A stretch of 33,096 bases of DNA, taken from NCBI GenBank assembly GCA_035509195.1, contig DATJLT010000229.1, positions 1 through 33,096 on the forward strand, given 5' to 3'. Below, one piece after another: positions 24,201-30,575 of the stretch; within the stretch, counting starts at the first letter, position 1, and every line of letters starts with the position of its first letter. The position numbers were made by a program, and so were the translations under genes. Source of the DNA: Chersky-822 sp035509195 (GTDB lineage: Bacteria > Actinomycetota > Actinomycetes > Streptosporangiales > Streptosporangiaceae). Below the pieces are notes generated by a model. That model was given only the letters and a program-made list of their open reading frames with translations, was not told where the DNA came from and did no database searches.

Positions 24201-26262
24201 AAGGGCCGGGCACGATCGTGATGCTGGTCGCCTCGGTTGCGCTCAGGCTGGCGCTGTCCGTGACCTTCACGGTGAAGGAATACGTGCCCGCCGTCGTCGG
24301 CGTGCCTGACAGCAAGCCGGTCGACGAGCCGATCGTGACGCCAGGCGGCAGCGATCCCGAACTGATCGACCAGGTGAACGGGCTGGTGCCGCCGCTCACC
24401 GTGAGCTGGTCGCTGTAGGCAACGCCGACCTCGCCACTCGGGGGGGAGGGGAAGACCAGCGCGGGACCTGTGTTGTAGGTGTAAGCCACTGTGCCGGAGG
24501 TGCCCAGGCTGACGACGGCCACCGTGACCGAGCCTGCCGCGTGGGCGGGCATCGACGAGATCGCGATCGTGGTGGAGTTCGTGATCGTGAAACAGCCGGG
24601 GGCCGGGGATGAGCACAGCACGAGCGTGGTCGGGGTGCCGGCCTTGAACTCGGCCGACGTGCCGATCTCGACCGCGGTCGCGCCGCTCAGGTTACTGCCG
24701 GTGATCGTGGCCGGGTTACCGCCGCCTGCGGCGCCGTTGGTCGGGCTGATGCCGGTCACGACCGGTGCTGAGGGGACAGTTCCCGCCGTCGCGGTCGCAC
24801 TCGCCGGGCTGCCGTCAGAGGAGGAGATCGTCGCGGTCGTACCGCTGGCGACCGTGGCCGAGGTCAGCGTGGTTACTGTCGCCACCGCGTTGACTGTGAT
24901 CGTGCCGCTGGTGAACGTGCTCGTTGTGCTCGTGCATGAGATCTGCTGGCCGTTCGGCGTGCCGCAGGTCCAGCCGGTGCCGTAGGCGGAGACGGGCAGA
25001 ACGCCGCTTGGCACGGTCTCGGTGATCGTGACCGGCTGGCTCTCGGTAGGGCCCGTGGAGGTGCCGTTGATCACGTACGTGATCGGACTGCCCTTCGACG
25101 GCGAAGAAGCCGCGTAGCTTGTCTGCGAGATGCCGAGCGCAGGCACAGGAGCGAGGCTGGACACGACCACGCTGTTGAGTTCGTGGTAGTCGAGCACGGC
25201 GCCGGTCGAGGCGACCCAGCCGAAGACAAGTTGCCTGGGAATTCCCGCCGAATTGACCCAGGATGACGGGTATAGTCCGGATGGCACGGTCGGCAGGGCG
25301 CCGACGAGGCTCTTGGCCGTGCCGCCTACCGGGGTGAACGTCACGTCATAGTCGCCGGCCGGCACGGAAAGTCCGGACGGCGTGGTCAGTGTCGACGAGG
25401 TCGGGTTGATGACGACCTCGACAGGGATCAGCGAGGCCGACCTGGTCGAAGCGGTCAGCGTGAGCGACGACGAGGTCGACGTCGTCGCGCTGCTCTGGAC
25501 CGGGCAGTAGCCGGATAGCCCGTTGCCAGGGCCGCGGATGACGACCTGGCCGGGCATCAGGCTCGTGATGTTCGACGGGTTGGTGCACCCGGTGCCCTCG
25601 TACTGCTTGTTGCTGAAGTTGCCGTAAGCATCGAGGCCGATGCCCATGTAGCCGTAGGGAAGACCGCTCTGGGCCGGGCTGGTGGCGGATTCTGACGAGT
25701 AACCGAGCGAGCCGCCCGTGGGTCCGATCGCGGTCGGGGCTGACGGATTGGCCGGGTCGGTCGCGCCAAGTACGAAAGCGATGCCGTCGGCGCCCGCAGG
25801 CGAGGCCGTGCCGTACTGGTAGGTGTTGAACGTAGCATCAAGGCCCTGCGAAGTGGGGACGCTGGTGCTGGCGAAGATGCCGCCGACCTTGCCACCAGAA
25901 TCAGGCGTGAGCCTCAGCGTGCCTGAACCCTGGCTGTCGTTCGGCGACGGGCAACTCGCCAGCGGATTTGCCGTCGAGTTGCCGGAAGCGGTGAGGCAGG
26001 CGGAGTTCGCCGCGCCGCTCGCCGTGGAACTTGGCACGGATACCGAGCCGGCCGGGCCGTCGACAGTGTTGTCCTTGAACGGCTGGTTGAAAAGCACCGT
26101 TCCTGAGGCGTTCGGAATCTGTGGTCTTCGCGTTGCGGCCTGGACGGCCTGTGCGGTCTGGACAGGAAACGCGATGGCAATTCCGCTCGCGACCAAGGTC
26201 ATCGTGGCCACCATGGCTGCAAGGCGCGGTGTTGCTGAGCCCAGAAGGGCAAGGCGGCGCAT
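18223..26262 (-). CDS. Giant secreted surface protein: lectin-like head, Ig domains, 13 DUF11-like repeats, WxL-like end
   Basis: The protein has 2,679 residues. The ATG at 26262 follows GGGGGGAT and gives a clean signal peptide (RRLALLGS, a hydrophobic core, VQTAQA); the frame is open to 26382 without protein character. Approximate order: L-type-lectin-like domain (45-350; GADGIAFVLGATDP, GGSLGY, GIGLDAYGNF), a DUF11-like unit (about 370-490), a TIG/IPT-like domain (about 495-595; VTGISPTNGAAGGGNPATIT), three He_PIG Ig domains (about 600-855; each with SGxLPxGxxxSxxG and SGTPTTxGxYxF), 13 repeats of about 130 residues (857-2540), and a WxL-like domain (2541-2679). Composition is Thr/Ser/Gly-rich and Lys-poor, as expected of an extracellular stalk. 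There is no LPxTG and no C-terminal helix. It probably is an adhesin or wall-bound fibre binding a glycan through its head; that role is inferred. An ABC exporter operon lies just upstream on the same strand. Confidence 0.9.
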   Translation of the reverse strand: MRRLALLGSATPRLAAMVATMTLVASGIAIAFPVQTAQAVQAATRRPQIPNASGTVLFNQPFKDNTVDGPAGSVSVPSSTASGAANSACLTASGNSTANPLASCPSPNDSQGSGTLRLTPDSGGKVGGIFASTSVPTSQGLDATFNTYQYGTASPAGADGIAFVLGATDPANPSAPTAIGPTGGSLGYSSESATSPAQSGLPYGYMGIGLDAYGNFSNKQYEGTGCTNPSNITSLMPGQVVIRGPGNGLSGYCPVQSSATTSTSSSLTLTASTRSASLIPVEVVINPTSSTLTTPSGLSVPAGDYDVTFTPVGGTAKSLVGALPTVPSGLYPSSWVNSAGIPRQLVFGWVASTGAVLDYHELNSVVVSSLAPVPALGISQTSYAASSPSKGSPITYVINGTSTGPTESQPVTITETVPSGVLPVSAYGTGWTCGTPNGQQISCTSTTSTFTSGTITVNAVATVTTLTSATVASGTTATISSSDGSPASATATAGTVPSAPVVTGISPTNGAAGGGNPATITGSNLSGATAVEIGTSAEFKAGTPTTLVLCSSPAPGCFTITNSTTIAISSMPAHAAGSVTVAVVSLGTSGTVAYTYNTGPALVFPSPPSGEVGVAYSDQLTVSGGTSPFTWSISSGSLPPGVTIGSSTGLLSGTPTTAGTYSFTVKVTDSASLSATEATSITIVPGPSLTFSAPPQGWTNTVYSYTLSATGGTTPYTFSLSSGSLPSGLSLSASGVISGTPTTTGTSSFTVKLTDANGQTTTKAATITIATGVTTNFAAPPSGSIGTAYSYTLTATGGTTPYTWSVNSGTLPPGITLSSAGVLSGTPTTTGSYTFSVSVVDANNGVSTASITLVITAAPVLTISSTASASTTTPGSVVTYTITATNAGTVAYTGATFTDSLSGVLDDATFDNDVAQTSGSTSYSSPNLTWTGNLAVGAVATITFSVTVNNPDTGDKSLSSKVTSTTTGSNCASGSSDARCSTTVTVLVPGLTISLSAASGTATPGSAVSYTVTATNTGQTAYTGATFAVSLASALDDATYNSDAAATTGSVSYSSPTLTWTGNLAAGANVTVTFSLTVKNPDTGDKVITATVTSTTAGSNCASGSTDSRCSSTVSVLVPGLTISASAGTSATTPGAVVSYTITVTNSGQTAYTGATFADGLSGVLDDATYNGDASATAGSVSYSSPTLTWTGNLAVGATATITFSVTVKNPDTGNNILASTVTSSTTGSNCAPGSSDARCSVSVPVAVLTIVNSSNAGSTTPGSVVRFTATFTNAGQVPYTGITISTNAADVFDDATPDGDQTATSGTLTITGNSVVWTGSIPVGGTVTVTGTVTVSNPDTGNKLLASTITTAAPGSNCPPGSTDSRCSVSVPVLVPGLSMTQAASTTTAIPGQAVSYTVTITNSGQTSYSGISVADTLTGLADDASYNGDATATTGSVSYASGVVTWTGSLAAGANAVVTFSVTVNNPDTGDKVLISTVTSAATGSACPVSNTPTACTFSVAVLTPGLTIDKTASTPTATPGQVITYTITITDSGQTSYTGAVVTDNLASVIDDATYNNDAATTAGTVSYTSPNLTWTGNLSPGDSATVTYSVQVNNPDTGDTTLTNTVTSSAQGSNCQSGSTDPRCSLTITLVNAATLTFTNTANVTAVAQGGTVSYTVTIANSGLSSYSGAAFTLPLSGVLDDATYNNDAATTAGTVLFTSPNLTWAGTVPASGSVTVTFSVTVKNPDTGDMNLTTTLTSASTGSNCASGSTDPRCSSTVPVAELTITNTANVSSTTPGGIVRFTATFTNNGQAPYTGITIATDATNVFDDATSNGDQTATSGTLVVTSTGVTWTGSIPVGGTVTVTGTVTVDNPDTGNNLLAATIVTSAIGSNCPSGSTDPNCSVSVPVLTPSLTMTQAASTTTAVPGQQVTYTLTIADTGQTAYSGTVVSDVFTGSLDDAVYNNDAAATTGSVTYSNGTLTWTGSLTAGTSAVVTYSLTVNNPDTGDKLLISTVTSAAAGSSCPVTGSGCKLVVAVLTPGLTLTNTASPAPAVAGGTVTYTVTITNSGQTPYSGTVVTEDLTGVLDDAVYNGDASATAGSVTYASPDLTWSGDLATGASVTLTFSVTVNSPDTDDHLLIAVISSSATGSNCPSGSTDPRCTSTTDVAELDITNVASVTTATPGSVVGYTVTITNSGTTTYTATTVTDDLSDVLDDAVFNGDGVATTGSVTLISPDLTWTGTLTPGQQAVITFTVTVNNPDTGNQKLLSGTTTSPAIGSTCPSDNPAPACTSTVMILIPALTITNTPSTSTTTPGSVVSYTITIADTGPTSFTDITVTDDLTGVLDDATYNNDAAANLGTVSYSSPSLTWTGDLGSGGTATVTYSITTNNPDLGDGLMTNTVTSSAIGSTCPPGSANPACTATVAVLTPGLTISKTADVTSTTPGSVVDYTITVTDSGQTTYSPATITDDLSDVLDDSAYNNDATVSAGSTSYSQPILTWTANLTPGATATLTYSITVNDPDAGTRSLSNTVSSANAGSTCSPGSTSAACSVTIPVNPGPLSIEAPGTAALGSAAPGTTLSGSLGTVEVIDDRGFGAPWTVTVSASDFTSGSGAGLQTIPAPDASYIVSALTQTTGPATFTFVPSVTLNSTTQQVISAANVNGNTTATWSPTISIRIPSGAVAGTYTGVITHSVT
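18640..23698 (-). repeat. 13 tandem DUF11-like coding repeats, about 390 bases each
   Basis: In translation order the units begin near 23698, 23310, 22918, 22535, 22147, 21760, 21367, 20978, 20587, 20205, 19815, 19425 and 19035. Each encodes a beta-sandwich of 128-131 residues that starts near LTPGLTI, has TPGxVVxYTITxTNxGQ, an acidic LDDATYNND loop, LTWTGNL, VTVNNPDTGDK and a terminal SNCxxGSxDxRC with two cysteines. Units 4 and 8 form a separate subtype (VRFTATFTNxGQxPYTGITI). The DNA copies are diverged, so they are not recent slippage products. Confidence 0.9.
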
Positions 26263-26457
26263 TATCCCCCCGAATTGCTGACGCCTTTTCCGATCGCAAA
26301 AGCCTGCGGTAAACTGGCCAGAGCGAAGCCCAATCGGGCACCAACGGTACCTGGCGCGACCGCAAAATCCTGGCAGCGACATGGGCTTCGAATTTCGGGC
26401 CAGGTAAATTCTTTTCTTGGTTCTGGTAAAGGCCGCTAGAAATACTTTGCCGGCTAA
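26263..26457 (-). promoter_or_regulatory. Leader/promoter region of the giant surface-protein gene
   Basis: These 195 bases lie between the permease stop and the giant gene start, both on the minus strand. The region is AT-richer than its flanks around 26400-26450. The GGGGGGAT ribosome site adjoins the ATG. No clear hairpin with a T-run was found after the permease gene, so read-through from the ABC operon into the giant gene cannot be excluded. Confidence 0.35.
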
Positions 26458-27738
26458 CTACAGTGGCGCAAACTCACTCAGTACTCGGGAAGGCCTGACC
26501 CAGGCCGCGCGCAGCGCGGGGATTATCCCTGCGACGATTCCGGCGATGGCGGCGGCCAGCGGAGCCGGCCAGAGCATCGCCGGCACGATCACCGGAGTCC
26601 AGTTCACCTGCCGCGCCGCGAGCACCACGACAGCGACGCCGAGGCTGGCCCCGGCCAGTCCGCCGAGCAGTCCGAGCAGCGCGGACTCCGCGAGCACGTG
26701 CACCGCCAGGTGCCTTCGCCGCGCGCCGAGCGCCCGTCGCAGCGCCAACTCGGGTATGCGCTGGGTCACGCTGAAAAACGAAAATCCTGATAGGCCAATA
26801 AGCCCCATGGCGGCACCCGCCCAGCAGGCAAGCACCAGCAAGTCGCTGAGGGTTCCCGTGACCTGACGGCCGAGCCTGACCGGGCCGGCCGCGAAGCTGA
26901 CGCTGAACCGACGCGGCCGTGCCTGGCTGATCACGTAAGGCGCCAGCCGCGCCACTACGGCGGCTGCCCCCGGCCTGACCAGGATCAGCAATTCGGGCGC
27001 GGCCCCCGCCAGTTCGTCAGGCGGCCCGAACAGCGCGACCGCGGTCGAGGCCGGCAGCACCACAGACCGTAGTACTTCCGGCTGGCCAGGAGCGCTGCCC
27101 GCGATGCCCGTCACCGTGCAGGCCATATTGTCCAGGTAGATCAGGTGCTGGCGGCTCGTGCTCGCGATGCCGAGCGCACGGGCAAGCTCGGAGCCGAGCA
27201 GACAGGAGCCGGCCGCATGCGCCTGGTCCCAGGCACCGAACGCGCGGCCCTCAGTTACCCGCACGCCGGCGGCAGCCAGGAAGCCAGGCGCGGCCGCGAT
27301 CACCGCAGGACCCGTGCCAGCCGGCGTCCGGCCAGTGCCCGGACCCGTGGTGACTGGAACCGTGGTGACCGCCACCGGATGGCCGTCAATGCTGACCGGC
27401 CACCACGCGCCCGCGGCCCTGACCCCTGGAAGCGCGTCAAGCCGGCCGGAAACGTCAGAAGGGTAAGGGAAAGGCGGGTCAGGCAGGCGCGAGGCCGGCG
27501 CGATGATCCGAATCGTTGTTGCCAGCCTGGCCGCGAACGCCGACGTCACCTGGCCGCTTGCCGTGCTGACGAGACCGAGCGCCGCGACGAACCAGGCCAC
27601 GGCGAGCAGGGCGCTGAAGCTGATCGCGATGGCCGGCAGCGGTCGGGCGCTGATCGCCTTGCCCGCCTCACCCAGCGCGTCAGAGGGCTTGAGCACGGTG
27701 GGCTTGAGCGCCGGCGGCCTTGCCATCACTCCGGTCAT
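26458..27738 (-). CDS. FtsX/MacB-like ABC transporter permease
   Basis: The protein has 426 residues in the usual four-helix MacB/FtsX layout. Helix 1 is near 35-58 (PAIAISFSALLAVAWFVAAL), a large extracytoplasmic domain spans about 60-290 (with a region like FLAAAGVRVTEGRAFGAWDQ), and three helices lie at the C-terminus (LLVLACWAGAAMGLIGLSGF, ALLGLLGGLAGASLGVAVVV, LAAAIAGIVAGIIPALRAAW). The ELALRRALGARRRHL stretch after helix 2 is the coupling segment typical of FtsX-like permeases. The ATG overlaps the ATPase stop (ATGA, 27735-27738). It is the third gene of the adaptor-ATPase-permease operon. MacB-type systems transmit force to a periplasmic partner or release lipoproteins and peptides; the substrate here is unknown. 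Confidence 0.85.
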   Translation of the reverse strand: MTGVMARPPALKPTVLKPSDALGEAGKAISARPLPAIAISFSALLAVAWFVAALGLVSTASGQVTSAFAARLATTIRIIAPASRLPDPPFPYPSDVSGRLDALPGVRAAGAWWPVSIDGHPVAVTTVPVTTGPGTGRTPAGTGPAVIAAAPGFLAAAGVRVTEGRAFGAWDQAHAAGSCLLGSELARALGIASTSRQHLIYLDNMACTVTGIAGSAPGQPEVLRSVVLPASTAVALFGPPDELAGAAPELLILVRPGAAAVVARLAPYVISQARPRRFSVSFAAGPVRLGRQVTGTLSDLLVLACWAGAAMGLIGLSGFSFFSVTQRIPELALRRALGARRRHLAVHVLAESALLGLLGGLAGASLGVAVVVLAARQVNWTPVIVPAMLWPAPLAAAIAGIVAGIIPALRAAWVRPSRVLSEFAPL

Positions 27739-28490
27739 AGTCGCACCGACTGCGAACTGTAGGCGGCGGCGAGCTGGTCATCGGTCGCGATGATCACGGT
27801 CTTGCCTTCCCTGTGCACGGCGGCGAGCACGCCGATGATCTCCGCGGCCGCCTCAGGCCCGGCCCCGGCGGTCGGCTCATCGCACAACAGCAGGCTCGGC
27901 CCGGTCACGAGCGCCCGCGCGATCGCGCACCTGGCCAGTTCCCCGGCGGATAGCTCCCGGGTCATGAGCTGAGCCCGGCCGGCCAGCCCGACACGGTCCA
28001 GACTGTCGAGCGCGGCGTCAACACGGGACCGGCCGCGCGGGCCCGTGTACAGCAGCGGGAGCATCACGTTGTCGAGCACCGGCCTGCTCGGCAGCAAGAT
28101 CTTGCGCTGGAACACGAAGCCGATCAGCCGGCCGCGGAGAGCCGAGGCATCCTTATCCCTGAGCTTCGCGGTCTCCACGCCGTTCAGCAGGTAACGCCCG
28201 GCGGCGGGCCGGTCGAGCAGCCCGAGCACGTTGAGCAGGGCCGACCGGCCTGACCTTGGCCGGCCCGTCAGCATGACCAGTTCGCCTGGCCACACGGTCA
28301 GGTTCAGGTCCCCTTCCCGGCACTGCCCCCGGTGCCTGCCCACGCTCGGCAGCGCGATGGCCTGGAGCTCGATCACCGGCGGTTGCCCGTGGGCGACTGG
28401 CGAGGGATCCGGCAGTTGTGCGGTGCTTGCTGAAGAATCGTGATCTTGATCCTCCGGCCAGCCCGACTCTGGCAGCAGCCGTACCGTCAC
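27735..28490 (-). CDS. ABC transporter ATPase (MacB/LolD-like) with altered catalytic motifs
   Basis: The protein has 251 residues and starts at a GTG overlapping the adaptor stop. The nucleotide-binding fold is intact in outline: A-loop region near 50, Walker A at 76-83, Q-loop in GFVFQRKILLPSRPVLDNVM, signature ELSAGELARCAIARAL (180-184 as LSAGE instead of LSGGQ) and Walker B LLLCDEPTAG with the catalytic Glu205. Two key residues differ from the family: Walker A reads GRPRSGRS, with Arg82 in place of the universal Lys, and the H-loop reads IIATDDQ, with Asp237 in place of His. The first 40 residues are a poorly conserved extension. Reduced or ATP-binding-only activity is likely. It is coupled to the permease and adaptor genes. 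Confidence 0.85.
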   Translation of the reverse strand: MTVRLLPESGWPEDQDHDSSASTAQLPDPSPVAHGQPPVIELQAIALPSVGRHRGQCREGDLNLTVWPGELVMLTGRPRSGRSALLNVLGLLDRPAAGRYLLNGVETAKLRDKDASALRGRLIGFVFQRKILLPSRPVLDNVMLPLLYTGPRGRSRVDAALDSLDRVGLAGRAQLMTRELSAGELARCAIARALVTGPSLLLCDEPTAGAGPEAAAEIIGVLAAVHREGKTVIIATDDQLAAAYSSQSVRL

Positions 28491-29707
28491 CGGCTGACGC
28501 CGATCACGACCCGATCGCCCGGCTCGAGCGAGGCTCCGCGCGCGGGCTCGACCGCCACGTACCCGCCGGCCGCCTGGCCGGTCACCACGCGAACCCGCCG
28601 GGTGCGGCCGCTGGCCGTCAAGGTAGTGACGTAGGTGGCGGGCTTGCCCTGCGGGCCTTCGAATAGGGCGGCGAGCGGAACCGCGAGCACCGGCTGACTG
28701 GTCACTGGCGCCCGGATGGCCAGCCTGACGCGCGTGCCCACCAGGCCCTCGGGCAGCGGCCGGTTCACGGTCACGTCGACCGGATACTCCACCCGGCCCG
28801 CACCGTGGCTGGCGTAGGCGGGAATCGCGCCGATCCCGGTGACGAACCCGGCATCGGCGACATGCGGGCTGGCCGTGCTGACCCTGGCCGCGTCGCCTGC
28901 CCTGGCAAGGGCGGCCTGGTGCGCGCTGAGCATGCCAGTCACGTACGGGTGCCCGGTAGCCAGGCGGAGTATGACCTCGCCGGCGGAGACCGTGGTGCCC
29001 GCCTTCGCGTCGACGGCCACGACCAGGGCGGACGGAGTGGGTATATAGGTCACCTCGGCCATCGGCAAGTAAACCTGCGGCGCTGGCGGCAGCGAGCCTG
29101 GCGGCAGCGAGCCTGGCGGTTCGTGCTTAGGTGACTTCGGCCGGTAAAGCGGCGGCGAATAGCCCAGATGCTCATAAAGCAGTTGCAACGCGAACGCCGT
29201 TGACGGGCCGAAATAGCCGCCAGGATCGTAGTCGGCGTAGCCAAGGCTGGTCAGGGCGGCCTGAAGCTGGGCTACGTCCGGGCCGGCGTCACCTTCCCGC
29301 AGGTTACGGTAGGCCGGCAGCTTGCCTCGCAGCAGCAGGACCGGGCGGCCGTCGACCTGGGCTACGACGCGGCCTGGCCAGGCCATTTGCCCGAGCTTGA
29401 CCGGCATCTTAGTGACGATGACCGCGCTGTAGGGTGCAGAAGCCGTGACCGCCACGGTGCGCCCGGCCCGCACGGTCCCTGGCACCACGATGCCGTCGCG
29501 CAGCACCCGCAGGCTGGCGACCCCGCTGAGGACGGCAGAGGCCGGTGCCGCCGACCGCGCGGCCACTTCAGCCGGCGACTCTATCAGCCGCGCCGCCGCC
29601 AGGCCGACCGCTGACATGACGATGACCCCGACAGCGACTCCGGCGAGGAAAAACCGCCTGGTCCTCAGCGGGTCCAGCGCTGACCTGGGCTTTGGCCCCC
29701 CGTGCAA
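28487..29707 (-). CDS. Membrane-fusion/adaptor protein with peptidoglycan-binding domain
   Basis: The protein has 406 residues from a TTG at 29707, which lies inside a G-rich repeat that also supplies a ribosome site. One N-terminal membrane helix (about 19-40; RFFLAGVAVGVIVMSAVGLA) anchors the protein facing outward. Residues 70-130 and 210-340 form a barrel-sandwich/beta-barrel pattern of HlyD/MacA-like adaptors (IVVPGTVRAGRTVAVTASAP, ALVVAVDAKAGTTVSAGEVI). Between them is a PG_binding_1 domain (137-183; LREGDAGPDVAQLQAALTSL followed by GYFGPSTAFALQ). This fusion is known in actinobacterial exporters, where it can tether the adaptor to the wall. The C-terminal domain ends LEPGDRVVIGVS. It is the first gene of the operon with the ATPase and permease. 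Confidence 0.87.
   Translation of the reverse strand: MHGGPKPRSALDPLRTRRFFLAGVAVGVIVMSAVGLAAARLIESPAEVAARSAAPASAVLSGVASLRVLRDGIVVPGTVRAGRTVAVTASAPYSAVIVTKMPVKLGQMAWPGRVVAQVDGRPVLLLRGKLPAYRNLREGDAGPDVAQLQAALTSLGYADYDPGGYFGPSTAFALQLLYEHLGYSPPLYRPKSPKHEPPGSLPPGSLPPAPQVYLPMAEVTYIPTPSALVVAVDAKAGTTVSAGEVILRLATGHPYVTGMLSAHQAALARAGDAARVSTASPHVADAGFVTGIGAIPAYASHGAGRVEYPVDVTVNRPLPEGLVGTRVRLAIRAPVTSQPVLAVPLAALFEGPQGKPATYVTTLTASGRTRRVRVVTGQAAGGYVAVEPARGASLEPGDRVVIGVSR
29083..29119 (-). repeat. 15-base unit, two and a half in-frame copies
   Basis: The unit CTGGCGGCAGCGAGC occurs at 29083-29097 and 29098-29112, followed by a partial copy to 29119. On the coding strand it gives PPGSLPPGSLPP in the adaptor protein, just after the peptidoglycan-binding domain. 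Confidence 0.85.
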
Positions 29708-29741
29708 CCCCTGACCCCCCGTGCAACCCTTGACCCCCCGT
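29696..29741. repeat. 19-base C-rich unit, two full copies and a part, overlapping a gene start
   Basis: Units at 29696-29714 and 29715-29733 (CCCCCCGTGCAACCCCTGA with one change), then CCCCCCGT at 29734-29741. Read on the minus strand, each copy offers GGGGGG and a TTG. The inner TTG (29707) is the adaptor start; the outer TTG (29726) is out of frame with it because the unit is 19 bases. Confidence 0.85.
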
Positions 29742-29885
29742 CGTCAGTCGCGCACGCTATCACGGGCATCGGCATCGGCAGGGGAGCCGGGCGAGGAGCC
29801 GAACGGGTGTGTTGGCCCAGGTAGGCGGGGAATGCTCTTCGTTGTGCGACGGACGGGGGACCGGAGCGGGCGGTGGCGGAAGCCT

Positions 29886-30467
29886 GTGACGGCACGGCAG
29901 GCGGCTCGCCTGGCAGCAATGGACGGCAATCCTTTGCGGCGGGGTATCGACCGGGTGGAGCGCGCTCTTTGGGTGCTGCTGGCGGTCGCGTTCCTGGTCG
30001 CCGTGCCCGTGCTCGTGCCGATGGCGGGCAACGCGACCAGGGCGGAGAACCTGCGGCTGGTTCATCAGGAGCAATCCTGGCGCGAGGTAAACGCGGTAGC
30101 GATCAATGCCGCTCCCGCGCGGATGGACGGGCTGGATTCCTCGGCGACCGTGTGGGTCTCCGGGCAGTGGCAGGCACCGGCCGGCGTGCGCAGGAGCGGC
30201 CTGATACCGGTTCCGCCAGGTACGCAGGCCGGCTCGAGGGTCACGATCTGGGTCGACGGCCGCGGCACCGTCACCAACCTGCGGCCGGTCAGCATGGACG
30301 CGGTCACGTTCCGCGTCATCATCGTCGAGATTCTCGTCGCGATGGGGCTGGCGATGGTCGGGCTAGGGGCCGGCTGCGCGGTCCGCTGGGCCGCGAACCG
30401 GCGGCGGATGGCTTACTGGGCGATCGAATGGGCGTGCTTCGGTCCGCGCTGGTCGGCCCGCCACTAG
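29886..30467 (+). CDS. Rv1733c-like membrane protein
   Basis: The start is taken at the GTG at 29886; the ATG at 29919 is also possible, and the open frame extends to 29721. The product is about 193 residues with two membrane helices. The first is near the N-terminus (RALWVLLAVAFLVAVPVLVP), preceded by NPLRRGIDRVERA; the second is near the C-terminus (VIIVEILVAMGLAMVGLGAG). Between them is an outward beta-rich domain containing SATVWVSGQWQAPAGVRRSG and PPGTQAGSRVTIWVDGRG. The NPLxRGxDRxE entry and the GTxxGxxVxIWVD motif match the actinobacterial family of Mycobacterium tuberculosis Rv1733c, a conserved membrane protein of the DosR regulon. Its biochemical function is not known. It is divergent from the ABC operon. 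Confidence 0.72.
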   Translation: MTARQAARLAAMDGNPLRRGIDRVERALWVLLAVAFLVAVPVLVPMAGNATRAENLRLVHQEQSWREVNAVAINAAPARMDGLDSSATVWVSGQWQAPAGVRRSGLIPVPPGTQAGSRVTIWVDGRGTVTNLRPVSMDAVTFRVIIVEILVAMGLAMVGLGAGCAVRWAANRRRMAYWAIEWACFGPRWSARH

Positions 30468-30575
30468 TAAATTGCCGCTGCCCCTGGCGTGTTTGACTCG
30501 CCCTGCTTGACCATTGCTGGCCGTGGATGGTTGGGTTCTGGACATGAACTGCGGCTGGTCAGAGCTGGTGCGCGC

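Noticed and set aside
26263..26457. A cyclic-di-GMP or other riboswitch in the giant gene leader
   Set aside because: The conserved core strings of known classes could not be matched by eye. A covariance-model search would settle it.
29721..29920. DosR box upstream of the Rv1733c-like gene
   Set aside because: Only a half-site resemblance (GGGGGACC near 29856) was found; the palindromic 20-base consensus is not present.
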